Source: Planococcus glaciei
Lineage (GTDB): Bacteria > Bacillota > Bacilli > Bacillales_A > Planococcaceae
Direction: 5' to 3'
DNA: 64,000 bases
NCBI RefSeq assembly: GCF_900099655.1
Contig: NZ_FNDC01000006.1
Location: forward strand, 125,947 to 189,946
Of this stretch, positions 1 through 8,795 are shown piece by piece; the stretch's first letter is position 1; each line of letters begins with the position of its first letter. Under the pieces are notes generated by a model. The model worked only from the letters and a program-made list of their open reading frames with translations. It made no database searches and was not told where the DNA came from. The position numbers were made by a program, and so were the translations under genes.

Positions 1-2
1 CA

Positions 3-2030
3 GAAGTGAACAGTGCGGTAAACGGCGACAAAGTAATGGTCAGAGTTTCGGAAGCTTCTTCAGGAGACCGCCGGGAAGGCGCCATTGTCCGCATCTTAGA
101 GCGCGGTACAACAAAAGTGGTCGGGACGTTCCAGGACAACCGCGGCTTCGGTTTTGTTGTGCCGGATGACAAAAAGATGAATATGGACGTTTTCATCGCA
201 AAAGACGACACGCTGGGTGCAGTAGATGGCCATAAGGTGGTCGTTGAGATTACCGGCTGGCCAGAAGGCCGCATGTCGGCAACCGGCATGGTGACGCAAA
301 TTTTGGGCCATAAAAACGATCCGGGCGTCGATATTTTATCGATTATCCACAAACACGGCATTGAAACAGAATTTCCGCCGGATGTACTGGACCAGGCGAA
401 CAGTGTTCCTGAAGAAATCGATCCATCAGATTTAACGGACCGCCGTGACTTGAGAGAAGAACAAATCGTCACGATTGACGGCGCGGACGCAAAAGACTTG
501 GATGATGCTGTCCAAGTAGTAAAACTGGAAGATGGCACGTATAAGCTCGGTGTCCATATTGCGGATGTCAGCCATTATGTTACGGAAGGTTCTGCGATTG
601 ACCGGGAAGCTTATGACCGCGCGACAAGCATCTATTTGACAGACCGGGTCATTCCGATGATTCCTCATCGTTTATCAAACGGAATTTGTTCACTCAACCC
701 GCAAGTTGACCGTTTGACTTTGTCATGCGAAATGATTTTCAGCGATCAGGGTGAACTGTTGTCGCATGATATTTTTCAAAGTGTTATCAGAACGTCGGCT
801 CGTATGACGTATACCGATGTATATGAAATTTTGGAACAGGATAACCAGGAACTGAAAGAGAAGTACGTGGACCTGGTGCCGATGTTCGAGTTGATGAAAG
901 AATTGGCCGAGGTTTTAAGAGGCAAGCGCATGCGTCGCGGAGCCGTTGACTTTGATTTTAAAGAATCAAAAGTGCTGGTGGATGAAGACGGCTATCCAGT
1001 AGACGTCGTTGTTCGTGAGCGTACAGTCGCTGAACGCTTGATTGAAGAGTTCATGCTGGCAGCCAACGAAACTGTTGCGGAACATTTCCACCATATGGAC
1101 GTGCCGGCGCTTTACCGGATTCACGAAGATCCAAAACCTGAAAAACTGCAGCGATTCTTTGAGTTTGTCACAAACTTCGGGATCGTAGTTAAAGGAACCG
1201 GCAACCAAATCCATCCACGGGCGTTGCAGGAAATCATCGAATCGATTGCCGGAACGCCGGAAGAGCCGGTCATTTCGACGATGATGCTCCGTTCGATGCA
1301 GCAAGCGAAATATTCTGCAGAAAGCCTCGGGCATTTCGGCTTGTCTACGGAGTACTATACGCATTTCACATCGCCGATCCGCCGTTATCCGGATTTAGTC
1401 GTGCACCGCTTGATCCGCACGTACTTAATCAATAAAGACTTGTCGAAAGCGACGATTATGCACTGGGATGCAAACATGGATGAGATTGCTGAACATACAT
1501 CTGAACGTGAACGCCGCGCAGTAGAAGCGGAACGCGATACCGATGCATTGAAGAAATCGCAATACATGGCAGACAAAATCGGCGAAGAATTCGAAGGAAT
1601 CGTTTCTTCGGTCACGAACTTCGGCTTGTTTATTGAATTGCCGAACACGATTGAAGGGCTTGTCCACGTATCGAATATGACGGATGATTTCTACCGTTTT
1701 GATGACCGCCAAATGATGATGATCGGCGAACGCAGCAACCGCCAGTTCCGCATCGGCGATGAAATTGCCATCAAGGTCATCGGCGTGAAACCGGAAGAAT
1801 CCGCCATCGATTTTGAAATTGTCGGCATGACGCAAAACGTACGCCGGACACGTAAAGATGCACCGAAAGTAATCCGTGCGGCGAAAAAAGACGGCGACAA
1901 AAAACCTGGACGCGGCGGCAAGCCAGGCGATAAGCCGGGTGGCCCGACACGCAAACCGAAAAACAAAAAGAAAAAGTTCTATGAAGGCGTCGCTAAGGGC
2001 AAAGGCCCGGCACGCAAAAAGAAAAAATAA
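3..2030 (+). CDS. rnr: Ribonuclease R, 5'-truncated by the window edge
   Basis: 3'-to-5' exoribonuclease of the RNase II/RNB family that degrades structured RNA and acts with SmpB-tmRNA on non-stop messages. The frame is open to the left edge, and about 675 of the roughly 770-800 residues usual for the family are visible, so the true start lies outside. A second cold-shock-like domain (visible residues 25-90) contains an RGFGFV motif. The RNB catalytic acidic cluster is at about residues 158-167 (D158, D161, D164, D166, D167). An S1 domain follows at about 565-645, then a long Lys/Gly/Pro-rich basic tail typical of Gram-positive RNase R. The gene lies 47 bp upstream of smpB, the classical Bacillales arrangement. 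Identification is firm; only the N-terminus is missing. Confidence 0.96.
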   Translation, partial: EVNSAVNGDKVMVRVSEASSGDRREGAIVRILERGTTKVVGTFQDNRGFGFVVPDDKKMNMDVFIAKDDTLGAVDGHKVVVEITGWPEGRMSATGMVTQILGHKNDPGVDILSIIHKHGIETEFPPDVLDQANSVPEEIDPSDLTDRRDLREEQIVTIDGADAKDLDDAVQVVKLEDGTYKLGVHIADVSHYVTEGSAIDREAYDRATSIYLTDRVIPMIPHRLSNGICSLNPQVDRLTLSCEMIFSDQGELLSHDIFQSVIRTSARMTYTDVYEILEQDNQELKEKYVDLVPMFELMKELAEVLRGKRMRRGAVDFDFKESKVLVDEDGYPVDVVVRERTVAERLIEEFMLAANETVAEHFHHMDVPALYRIHEDPKPEKLQRFFEFVTNFGIVVKGTGNQIHPRALQEIIESIAGTPEEPVISTMMLRSMQQAKYSAESLGHFGLSTEYYTHFTSPIRRYPDLVVHRLIRTYLINKDLSKATIMHWDANMDEIAEHTSERERRAVEAERDTDALKKSQYMADKIGEEFEGIVSSVTNFGLFIELPNTIEGLVHVSNMTDDFYRFDDRQMMMIGERSNRQFRIGDEIAIKVIGVKPEESAIDFEIVGMTQNVRRTRKDAPKVIRAAKKDGDKKPGRGGKPGDKPGGPTRKPKNKKKKFYEGVAKGKGPARKKKK

Positions 2031-2077
2031 AGGAGCGGCCATTGCCGCCCTTTTAGATTTAGTCGAGGTGAAGGAAT

Positions 2078-2542
2078 ATGGCAAAGGGCTCAGGGAAAGT
2101 AATAGCCCAGAACAAAAAAGCGGGCTTCGATTACGCAATTGAAGAGACGATTGAAGCCGGCATTGTGCTGCAAGGGACCGAAATCAAATCGGCCCGCAAC
2201 GGCAAAGTGCAATTGGTTGATGCTTTCGTGCGGATCCGGAACGGTGAAGCCTGGATTTCCAATATGCACATTGCTCCGTATGAACAGGGCAATATCTTTA
2301 ACCATGATCCAACGCGAGTCCGCAAACTGCTGCTGCATAAAAAGCAGATCAATGAGCTTGTAGGCGTATCGAAAGTGCAGGGAGCGGCGATTATCCCGCT
2401 GAAGATGTACTTGAAAGACGGCTATGCCAAAGTGCTGCTCGGCATTGGTAAAGGGAAGAAGAACTACGACAAGCGCCAGGACTTGAAAAAGAAAGACGCA
2501 AAACGCGAGATTGACCGCGCCATGAAAGACCGCAACCGTTAA
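2078..2542 (+). CDS. smpB: SsrA-binding protein SmpB
   Basis: Small beta-barrel RNA-binding protein that binds the tRNA-like domain of tmRNA and escorts it into stalled ribosomes. The product is 154 residues, the normal length. It shows the family start ([12 protein letters not shown]), the central [20 protein letters not shown] block and the basic C-terminal tail rich in KK and DR that folds into the mRNA channel. The ATG at 2078 is preceded by a GAGGTGAAGG Shine-Dalgarno stretch. It sits between rnr and ssrA, its own RNA partner, and may be transcribed with rnr because no terminator is visible in the 47-bp gap. Confidence 0.97.
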   Translation: MAKGSGKVIAQNKKAGFDYAIEETIEAGIVLQGTEIKSARNGKVQLVDAFVRIRNGEAWISNMHIAPYEQGNIFNHDPTRVRKLLLHKKQINELVGVSKVQGAAIIPLKMYLKDGYAKVLLGIGKGKKNYDKRQDLKKKDAKREIDRAMKDRNR

Positions 2543-2545
2543 CAC

Positions 2546-2574
2546 TTGAAGTCTGACCAATGGTGCCTTATACT
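2546..2574 (+). promoter_or_regulatory. Predicted sigma-A promoter of ssrA
   Basis: TTGAAG at 2546-2551, a 17-bp spacer, then TATACT at 2569-2574. Transcription would start near 2581 and leave about 44 nt of 5' leader to be removed from the tmRNA precursor, normally by RNase P. A second TATAAT at 2617-2622 lies only 2 nt before the mature 5' end and is too close to be its -10 box. Confidence 0.6.
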
Positions 2575-2624
2575 AAGTATATAGCACATAAGGCTCATCG
2601 CCTTCCCGTGTTCCTTTATAATGA

Positions 2625-2975
2625 GGGGACGTTACGGATTCGACAGGGATGATCTGGGCTTGAGTCGCGCGTCGGAGGATCGGCTCCGTCACCAACGTAA
2701 CTATAGTAACTGGCAAAACAAACCAAAACCTAGCATTCGCAGCGTAAGCTCGGATCTGCTTTATCTATCCATCGCCCATGTGGCTGGGTAAAGCTCAACT
2801 TTAGTGGGATACGGCCTGCAGTGCCATTTGAGCTGCCGGCAAGAGATTCTCAAATTAGTGCCCAGGACGCCCGCTTATTGGCAGAATGGCGCATGAAATT
2901 CCAATAAGTAAGCTACACGCGTAGACGCTCAAGTAGCGGAGTTTCTGGACGCGGGTTCGACTCCCGCCGTCTCCA
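2625..2975 (+). ncRNA. ssrA: tmRNA (10Sa RNA)
   Basis: Transfer-messenger RNA that rescues stalled ribosomes and tags the nascent chain for proteolysis. The 5' end GGGGACGTTACGGATTCGAC at 2625 pairs with the 3' GTCTCC acceptor strand, and the T-arm GGGTTCGACTC is at 2952-2963. The resume codon frame starts at GGC 2712 and stops at TAA 2745-2747, giving the tag GKTNQNLAFAA after the charged alanine. This is 12 residues in all, against 15 in B. subtilis. The discriminator A is at 2975 and is followed by TTT, so CCA is not encoded and must be added enzymatically. Confidence 0.96.
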
Positions 2976-3001
2976 TTTGGAGATTTTGGATTTTAGGAAA
3001 A

Positions 3002-3036
3002 CGCCCAAACCTTTTTAAGAGGTTTGGGCGTTTTTT
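3002..3036 (+). terminator. Rho-independent terminator of ssrA
   Basis: Perfect 9-10 bp stem CGCCCAAACC/GGTTTGGGCG with a short loop, followed by six T. It ends the tmRNA precursor and lies 8 bp before the convergent gene at 3044. Confidence 0.93.
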
Positions 3037-3043
3037 GTCGTTT

Positions 3044-4183
3044 CTAATTATTGTTTTGAGAGTAGGACTTGGTTAACATTTCAAGTCTCTTTTCTTTTTC
3101 TAAACTATGATAAGTATTTTTTCTGAAGTTTTCTTGCATGATTTTTCTTTTATCTGAGGTTATTTTTTTCTGCTTCTCAGCTTTTAAAGTCTGCTCTAGG
3201 TCATATTCTTTTTGCTGAAGTTCAAGTAATTTCAGTTTTTCTAAATAGATTTTTTTAGCGTTTTGGAAGTTTTCAGCATATTTAGTTTGGTTTTCTCTTT
3301 CATTATTTAAATCTGCCAATAATAATATGTTATTTTCCATTTTAAATGCTTGGGAGAAGCTGAGTGTATAAGGCATACTTAGAAAATATGCCTTTAAAGG
3401 GGTTGTGTTATGTTGCTCAAGTACATGGAATGCCTCGATTGCGATAGCTTGATCAGCTGGTGTGATATATATGATACTTTTAACATTTAAATCTGCCAAG
3501 GGAAGATTCAGAATGAGTTTCAAGTCAGACACCGGTGATAATTGTATTAAAAACTCTTCCCAAAGTGTATCGGAAGTTTGAGTAGTAAGAGCTTCTTTTT
3601 CCGATTCCCATAATACTAAAGAATGTTTATCGATATCAATTCCAAGGTTGCTGCGTTCAATAAAAAATAAAGCTTCATATCCAAGCGTAGTATAATATTC
3701 TCTTTGTTTTTTTATATTTTTTGCTTTTGATATATCAGTTGAACTGGTGATATTTGTAACAATAGTGATGGCATACTTATGTTCATTGATTTTTAAAGAG
3801 ATGTCCGGAACGAAAGTTACAAAATCTGAATTTAAATATCCGTTAGAGTGAGTGATTTGAGGATATACTTTAGATAAAACTTCTAATTCATCTTTCATCA
3901 CTGCTAATATTTGTGGAAGGCGTGGAGTCTCATCATGCTTCTGCTTTTCGTATTTAGAATAACGCAATTCACTCTTTTGTGATTCCTCACAACTTTCACC
4001 ATGTAGATGTGAAAAGTAAGTGCCGTGTATTTCTCCGCTTTTGACATACAGCTTGGCGTTGCAGTAGGGACATAAAAATGTGCCTTTTTTAGCGATTTGT
4101 TTATGGTTATAAATTTCAGTGGTGTTTAGGTTTTGTGGAATAATGTACATTTCTTCATTATTCGTATGCCAAGCTTCTCTCAA
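3044..4183 (-). CDS. CoiA-like protein with degenerate nuclease fold
   Basis: Predicted 379-residue protein resembling the competence/nuclease family CoiA, though not a full match. The N-terminus (about residues 37-66) has a zinc-finger-like CPYC followed by a YFSHLHG segment, as in CoiA. Residues about 120-185 follow the CoiA PD-(D/E)XK layout: a VPDISLKI segment, then AITIVT where the family usually has an acidic residue (AIEIQ-like), then a KKQREYYTTLGYEALFFIE helix-strand. The nuclease site therefore looks altered. Residues about 295-370 form a charged Lys/Glu coiled coil. It starts at TTG 4183, with AGGGGG seven bases upstream. The gene is clearly more AT-rich than its neighbours and sits directly behind ssrA, which suggests horizontal acquisition. 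Its function is not established. Confidence 0.55.
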   Translation of the reverse strand: MREAWHTNNEEMYIIPQNLNTTEIYNHKQIAKKGTFLCPYCNAKLYVKSGEIHGTYFSHLHGESCEESQKSELRYSKYEKQKHDETPRLPQILAVMKDELEVLSKVYPQITHSNGYLNSDFVTFVPDISLKINEHKYAITIVTNITSSTDISKAKNIKKQREYYTTLGYEALFFIERSNLGIDIDKHSLVLWESEKEALTTQTSDTLWEEFLIQLSPVSDLKLILNLPLADLNVKSIIYITPADQAIAIEAFHVLEQHNTTPLKAYFLSMPYTLSFSQAFKMENNILLLADLNNERENQTKYAENFQNAKKIYLEKLKLLELQQKEYDLEQTLKAEKQKKITSDKRKIMQENFRKNTYHSLEKEKRLEMLTKSYSQNNN

Positions 4184-4299
4184 GTATTAACCCCCTATAA
4201 AATGGTATTTTTATTTAATACGAGTAAATAATGAATTAGTTTCATTTATTTGTTTAATTAAGGTCAATATTTTTCGTATAGACTCTTGAGAGGCAAGCA

Positions 4300-4325
4300 G
4301 TTTTATAATGACTACAGTAGGGTAA
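4300..4325 (+). promoter_or_regulatory. Candidate sigma-B promoter of the aldo/keto reductase
   Basis: GTTTTA at 4300-4305, a 14-bp spacer, and GGGTAA at 4320-4325 resemble the general-stress sigma-B consensus (GTTTAA, 12-15 bp, GGGTAT). It lies about 50 bp before the start codon at 4377. A TATAAT at 4304-4309 overlaps it but has no fitting -35 box. Confidence 0.45.
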
Positions 4326-4339
4326 CCCACTAATATCCC

Positions 4340-4356
4340 GCGTTATTCAATAACGC
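4340..4356. repeat. Perfect short inverted repeat before the reductase start
   Basis: GCGTTATT-C-AATAACGC, 8-bp arms around one base, inside the predicted 5' leader 20 bp before the start codon at 4377. It could be an operator or a leader hairpin. No regulator is recognised. Confidence 0.5.
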
Positions 4357-4376
4357 TTATTCATTAGGAGGCTCTC

Positions 4377-5447
4377 ATGGAATACATTTACTTAGGAAAC
4401 TCAGGATTGCGCGTACCGAAATACATACTCGGAACGGTCCCGTTCAGCGGGACGAATGGCTTTGAAGCAGCAGGCGACATCAAGGAAGACCAGGCGCGCC
4501 GGATGGTTGATTTGTCGCTGGAAGCAGGCATCAATATGTTTGATACGGCGAACCTCTATTCAAAAGGCGATGCGGAGCGCGTGCTTGGTGCGGCCATCAA
4601 AGGCCGCCGGGAGGACGTGCTGCTGACATCGAAAACGGGATTTCCATTAAGCGACAATCCGAATTTGCGCGGCGCTTCACGGAACAATATTCTAACGTCC
4701 ATTGACCAGACTTTGGAGCGTCTGGGGACGGATTATCTTGATTTGTATTTTACCCATCTCTGGGACGGGCAGACGCCGGTTGAAGAAACGGTGGAAGCGA
4801 TGACGAGCTTGGTGAAGGCCGGGAAGATCCGCCATTGGGGCGTATCGAATTACAGCGGCTGGGCGCTCGCTAGAACGTATACAGTTGCTGAGCAGAACGG
4901 ATTCATTCCACCGGTCACGCAGCAAATTTACTACTCGCCAGAAGCGCGGGAAGCGGAATATGAGCTGCTGCCGGCAGCAGCGGAACTGGATGTCAGTTCA
5001 ATGATTTGGAGCGCGCTCGGCGAAGGGCTATTGAATGGCAAGATTGGGCGCAATATGCAGACGCCGGAGAACACGCGGCAAGGCGGTGGATGGCCGGAGC
5101 CATGGGTACAGGACCAGGAACGCCTTTATCAAGTAATTGATGCACTCGAGGAAGTGGCGGCAAACCACAACGCTTCCGTTCCGCCAATCGCTTACGCATG
5201 GGTAAGGGACCGTCCGAACGTCGGGCCGATTGTCATCGCTGCCCGCAACGAGGAGCAGCTGAAGGAAAACATTGCATCATTTGATATCCAGTTGACGCAA
5301 GAAGAACATGACCGGATCGAAAGCGTGGCGCGGCCAGTACCGATTTATCCGAACTGGCATCGGGCAATGAATTCGCTGGAGCTTGGCAGCCCGTCCGAAA
5401 TCACTTATCTTAAAGGCTACAAGCAGACGATGGGAATAGAGGAATAG
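4377..5447 (+). CDS. Aldo/keto reductase
   Basis: NADPH-dependent oxidoreductase of the AKR superfamily with a (beta/alpha)8 barrel, cytoplasmic, 356 residues. The catalytic tetrad is intact: D56 and Y61 (FDTANLYSKGDAE), K86 (LLTSKTG) and H127 (LYFTHLWD). The C-terminal cofactor-binding part includes a PIVIAARNEEQL segment, as in the AKR11/AKR12-type bacterial reductases. The ATG at 4377 follows AGGAGG. It is transcribed alone, between a candidate sigma-B promoter and a terminator, which fits a general-stress detoxifying reductase. The physiological substrate cannot be told from sequence. Confidence 0.9.
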   Translation: MEYIYLGNSGLRVPKYILGTVPFSGTNGFEAAGDIKEDQARRMVDLSLEAGINMFDTANLYSKGDAERVLGAAIKGRREDVLLTSKTGFPLSDNPNLRGASRNNILTSIDQTLERLGTDYLDLYFTHLWDGQTPVEETVEAMTSLVKAGKIRHWGVSNYSGWALARTYTVAEQNGFIPPVTQQIYYSPEAREAEYELLPAAAELDVSSMIWSALGEGLLNGKIGRNMQTPENTRQGGGWPEPWVQDQERLYQVIDALEEVAANHNASVPPIAYAWVRDRPNVGPIVIAARNEEQLKENIASFDIQLTQEEHDRIESVARPVPIYPNWHRAMNSLELGSPSEITYLKGYKQTMGIEE

Positions 5448-5470
5448 GATTTTTAAATGAAATCCTGAAG

Positions 5471-5516
5471 CATTGAAACCAGAGCGTCGAACTCGTCTGG
5501 TTTCGGTGTTTTTTTA
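5471..5516 (+). terminator. Terminator after the aldo/keto reductase
   Basis: GAAACCAGA (5475-5483) pairs with TCTGGTTTC (5496-5504), followed by GGTG and a run of seven T. Confidence 0.85.
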
Positions 5517-5690
5517 TTTTGGCACTGGCAATTGCAGGAGTAGAATGACAAAATATCGGGAATGTTTAAAATGAATATTTTGAGATGATGGAGCAAAATG
5601 CATTCCTATGAGTCAGGGCCATAAACAGTTTATTGCCTTAAGTAAAAGTGAGATCGTATAGAGACGCGGTTGGAAGCGGTATCATTGATT

Positions 5691-5702
5691 GTTACATGTA
5701 AC
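5691..5702. promoter_or_regulatory. Perfect 12-bp palindrome upstream of the BCCT promoter
   Basis: GTTACATGTAAC lies 18 bp upstream of the predicted -35 box of the transporter. Its position suits an activator or repressor site. No known regulator is assigned. Confidence 0.4.
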
Positions 5703-5720
5703 GCTAGAACAGCAGCGGGT

Positions 5721-5749
5721 TTGACAGAAGCCGATTACTTCTTTATCCT
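5721..5749 (+). promoter_or_regulatory. Sigma-A promoter of the BCCT transporter
   Basis: Consensus TTGACA at 5721-5726, a 17-bp spacer, and TATCCT at 5744-5749. The start codon is 34 bp downstream. The rest of the 5448-5783 gap holds only the upstream terminator and the palindrome at 5691. Confidence 0.65.
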
Positions 5750-5783
5750 TAACACTTGTGATAAAAATTTCAGGAGGTACTAT

Positions 5784-7280
5784 ATGAGAAAAGTAACGAA
5801 TGTTTTCTGGATCTCGCTTGCCCTTGTGTTGTTGGCAGTCGCCTACGGGGCATTTGCGCCAGATAATTTTGCAGAAGTTACCGGGAATATAGAAGGATTC
5901 CTGACAACTTCGTTCGGGTGGTATTATTTATTGATCGTATCGCTCATGGTTTTGTTCTGCCTGTTTTTCCTCGTAAGCCCAATGGGGCAAATCAAATTGG
6001 GGAAAGAAAATGACAAACCGGAGTTTTCGTTCATTACATGGGTTTCCATGTTATTTTCAGCAGGAATGGGAATTGGGCTGGTCTTTTGGGGATCAGCTGA
6101 ACCATTGTCCCATTTTGCGATTAATCCGGCCACTGCGGAGCCGGAATCCGCTGCAGCATTCCGTGAATCGATGCGCTTCACCTTTTTCCATTGGGGCATC
6201 CATGCATGGGCTATCTACGGAGTAGTAGCGCTTGTGCTGGCTTATTTCCAATTCCGAAAAGGGGAGCCGGGTCTGATTTCGGCCACGCTGAAACCGATTT
6301 TCGGGGATAAAATGAAAGGGCCGTGGGGAATCGCGGTCGACGTCATCGCTATTTTTGCTACCGCCATCGGAGTGGCAACGACGCTTGGTTTTGGGGCGAT
6401 ACAAATTAACGGGGGACTGTCCTTCTTGTTTGAAGGCATCCCGAGTGACAACTTTATCGTCCAGATCATCATAATTGTGATCGTGACGATCCTGTTTACG
6501 ATTTCCGCATGGAGCGGCGTCAGCAAAGGGATCAAATACCTGTCCAATACGAATATGGTGCTGGCCATCATCCTGTTGTTCTTTGTGGTCATTTTAGGGC
6601 CGACGTTGCTGATTCTCAACACCTTTACGGATACTATCGGCAGCTATATCCAAAACATCATGCAAATGAGTTTCCGTACCGCACCGGTCGATTCAGAAGA
6701 GCGCGCCTGGATTGACGGCTGGACCATTTTCTACTGGGCATGGTGGATTTCCTGGGCTCCTTTTGTCGGGATTTTCATTGCCCGTGTATCAAAAGGCCGG
6801 ACCATCCGCCAGTTCTTATCAGGCGTGCTATTGATTCCAGCGGTTTTCAGTTTCATCTGGTTTGCCACTTTTGGCACCACGGCAATGGACGTCCAAAACA
6901 GCGGCGTGGACTTGACCGGTTTGTTGACGGAAGAGACTTTGTTCGCTGTATTTAACGAATTGCCAATCGGTGGATTTTTATCCGTCATTGCCATTGTCCT
7001 GATTGCGGTTTTCTTTGTCACATCAGCCGACTCAGCGACCTTTGTACTTGGAATGCAATCGACGAATGGATCGCTGAACCCGTCCAACACGGTTAAAATC
7101 TCGTGGGGAGTATCTCAGTCGCTGATTGCAGTGATTTTATTGTCAACTGGTGGGCTTGGGGCACTTCAAACGGCCTTGATCATTGCCGCTTTCCCGTTCT
7201 CGTTCATCATGTTGTTGATGATGGGATCGTTCTACAAATCAATCACCCTGGAATACCGGGCCATCAAACGCAAACGCTAA
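5784..7280 (+). CDS. BCCT-family osmolyte transporter (OpuD/BetT type)
   Basis: Secondary transporter that takes up quaternary ammonium osmolytes such as glycine betaine or choline with Na+ or H+. The product is 498 residues with about 12 membrane helices. Family signatures are visible: the [17 protein letters not shown] block near residue 90, and the tryptophan-rich [20 protein letters not shown] segment that lines the betaine box. The frame is open upstream to 5670, but the ATG at 5784 is preceded by AGGAGG at 5772-5777 and begins a normal hydrophobic N-terminus, so this start is chosen. It is flanked by its own promoter and terminator, so it is monocistronic. The exact substrate is not assignable. 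Confidence 0.9.
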   Translation: MRKVTNVFWISLALVLLAVAYGAFAPDNFAEVTGNIEGFLTTSFGWYYLLIVSLMVLFCLFFLVSPMGQIKLGKENDKPEFSFITWVSMLFSAGMGIGLVFWGSAEPLSHFAINPATAEPESAAAFRESMRFTFFHWGIHAWAIYGVVALVLAYFQFRKGEPGLISATLKPIFGDKMKGPWGIAVDVIAIFATAIGVATTLGFGAIQINGGLSFLFEGIPSDNFIVQIIIIVIVTILFTISAWSGVSKGIKYLSNTNMVLAIILLFFVVILGPTLLILNTFTDTIGSYIQNIMQMSFRTAPVDSEERAWIDGWTIFYWAWWISWAPFVGIFIARVSKGRTIRQFLSGVLLIPAVFSFIWFATFGTTAMDVQNSGVDLTGLLTEETLFAVFNELPIGGFLSVIAIVLIAVFFVTSADSATFVLGMQSTNGSLNPSNTVKISWGVSQSLIAVILLSTGGLGALQTALIIAAFPFSFIMLLMMGSFYKSITLEYRAIKRKR

Positions 7281-7303
7281 AACCGCCGCTTCGGCGGTTT
7301 TTT
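7281..7303 (+). terminator. Terminator after the BCCT transporter
   Basis: AACCGCCG-CTT-CGGCGGTT hairpin followed directly by a T run, starting at the base after the stop codon. Confidence 0.92.
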
Positions 7304-7358
7304 CGTGCGAAAAGAGGTACAATGGAGAGAGTGCTTGATGAAGGATGGAGGATTTACA

Positions 7359-8282
7359 ATGAATGAAAAACCACATGTACTATTGGTGGACGGCATGGCG
7401 CTCTTATTCCGTTCATTTTTCGCCACATCTGCAGTGGGGCAGTATTTCCGGACGACGGAAGGACTTGCCACAAACGGTGTCCAAGGATTTGCGCGCCACG
7501 TGTTGGCCGCAAAAACGATGATGAAGCCGACGCATCTGGCCGTCTGCTGGGACATGGGCGCACAGACTTTCCGTACGGATATGTTTGACGGCTACAAAGC
7601 CAACCGCCCGGCGCCGCCGGAGGATATGCTGCACCAATTCGATTTGGCGAAGCAAGTATCCGAGCAGCTCGGCTGGAAAAACTACGGCGAAAAGGGCATC
7701 GAAGCGGATGACTTTATCGGCTCGTTTACCAAACAGTGGCAAGGCAAAGCCGATTTTACGATCATGACCGGCGATAAAGACATGCTGCAATTGTTGAACC
7801 CGTCGGTGAAAATTGCGTTCATGAAAAAAGGCTTCCATATTTATGACGTCTACACCGAAGGCCGTTTTAAAGAAGAGTACGGCATTGAACCGGCGCAGTT
7901 TGCAGACGTGAAAGCGTTCATGGGAGATGCAAGCGATGGCTATCCGGGCGTGAAAGGCATCGGACCGAAGACCGCACTGCAGCTGATCCAGAAATATGGA
8001 TCGACCGACGGCGTCCTTGAAGCGATTGAAGAATTGAAACCAGCCCAAAAGAAAAAGATAGAAGAGCATAAGGATATGCTGCTGCTATCTAAAGAGTTGG
8101 CGGTTATTAAATGCGATATTCCGCTCGACGTGTCGCTGAATGAAATTTTAGTTCCGAATTATACAAACGATATGGTGCAGTTGTTTGACGATCAGGAATT
8201 AAAACTGCTCGCCCGCCAATTGGAGAAAAGCATCATTCCGGAATCATCACCGTTTGACCGGATAGATCCGTACGAACGATAA
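7359..8282 (+). CDS. 5'-3' exonuclease (YpcP/Fen-like)
   Basis: Stand-alone 5' nuclease homologous to the N-terminal domain of DNA polymerase I; it removes flaps or RNA primers. The product is 307 residues. Metal-binding acidic motifs are visible: LLVDGMALLFR at the N-terminus, KGIEADDFIGSF, MTGDKDMLQL, and the helix-hairpin-helix region FMGDASDGYPGVKGIGPKTA. The ATG at 7359 has GGAGG at 7347-7351, seven bases upstream; longer in-frame starts lack this spacing. Its last 36 bp overlap the 3' end of the convergent gene at 8247. Confidence 0.92.
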   Translation: MNEKPHVLLVDGMALLFRSFFATSAVGQYFRTTEGLATNGVQGFARHVLAAKTMMKPTHLAVCWDMGAQTFRTDMFDGYKANRPAPPEDMLHQFDLAKQVSEQLGWKNYGEKGIEADDFIGSFTKQWQGKADFTIMTGDKDMLQLLNPSVKIAFMKKGFHIYDVYTEGRFKEEYGIEPAQFADVKAFMGDASDGYPGVKGIGPKTALQLIQKYGSTDGVLEAIEELKPAQKKKIEEHKDMLLLSKELAVIKCDIPLDVSLNEILVPNYTNDMVQLFDDQELKLLARQLEKSIIPESSPFDRIDPYER

Positions 8283-8765
8283 CACATGCTGATTTTGAAG
8301 ATAAGAAACCGCCTGCACTTTGCTGGGGCGGTTTCTTTTTCCGTTATCGTGGAAATAGAGAAGGATATCGCCGTCTTTTTCTTCAAATCCGATCAGCGGC
8401 ACCCAGTGGTAGTTGTACAAAGGTTTTGAGAACCAGTGGAATGAAAAGTAACGGTCAAACTTCATTGCAAGCGGACGTCCGGCTTGCAGTTCCGATTTAA
8501 CGTCGCCAAGCGAACGGATTTTTTCAATGCGGTAACGCTGTCCGGTGGCTTTCTTGAACTTTCGGATCAAACGCCATGTGAACAAACCGATGGAGGTCGT
8601 GCCAAGCAGGCCGTAAAGCTGATTGATTCCATAATCGATTTGTTCATGGTGCTTTAAAATCGCGGCAATCGTTGTCGGCCCGCATGCGGATCCTTGTTTT
8701 TTAGGATCGACGGCGGCATCGTATTGGGATTTGCCTTCAAATGGAAGTAGAATTTTCAGCTTCAA
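8247..8765 (-). CDS. C39-like cysteine peptidase-fold protein
   Basis: Predicted papain-like protein of the peptidase C39-like group, about 172 residues. Catalytic-type residues are in order: C28 in SACGPTT, H120 in YNYHWVPLIGF and D140/N141 in YFHDNG. There is no clear signal peptide or membrane helix, so it may be cytoplasmic. The start is uncertain: TTG at 8765 lies only two bases after GGGAGG, while CTG at 8759 (residue 3) would have ideal spacing; there is no ATG near the start. It overlaps the convergent exonuclease gene by 36 bp, so the two mRNAs can pair at their 3' ends. The substrate is unknown. Confidence 0.75.
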   Translation of the reverse strand: MKLKILLPFEGKSQYDAAVDPKKQGSACGPTTIAAILKHHEQIDYGINQLYGLLGTTSIGLFTWRLIRKFKKATGQRYRIEKIRSLGDVKSELQAGRPLAMKFDRYFSFHWFSKPLYNYHWVPLIGFEEKDGDILLYFHDNGKRNRPSKVQAVSYLQNQHVLSFVRIYPVKR

Positions 8766-8795
8766 GACCTCCCAAAAAAGATTCAGTGGCGGCTG

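Noticed and set aside
1425..2138. 237-codon minus-strand open frame under rnr/smpB
   Set aside because: Antisense to the coding strand of rnr, Phe/Arg-rich composition, no start site; a codon-usage shadow.
2617..2622. TATAAT just before tmRNA taken as the ssrA -10 box
   Set aside because: It ends two bases before the mature 5' end, too close for a -10 element; a properly spaced promoter exists at 2546-2574.
2976..4376. Possible att repeat of the ssrA 3' end flanking the CoiA-like gene
   Set aside because: No second copy of the T-arm/acceptor sequence was found up to 4376, and no integrase gene is present.
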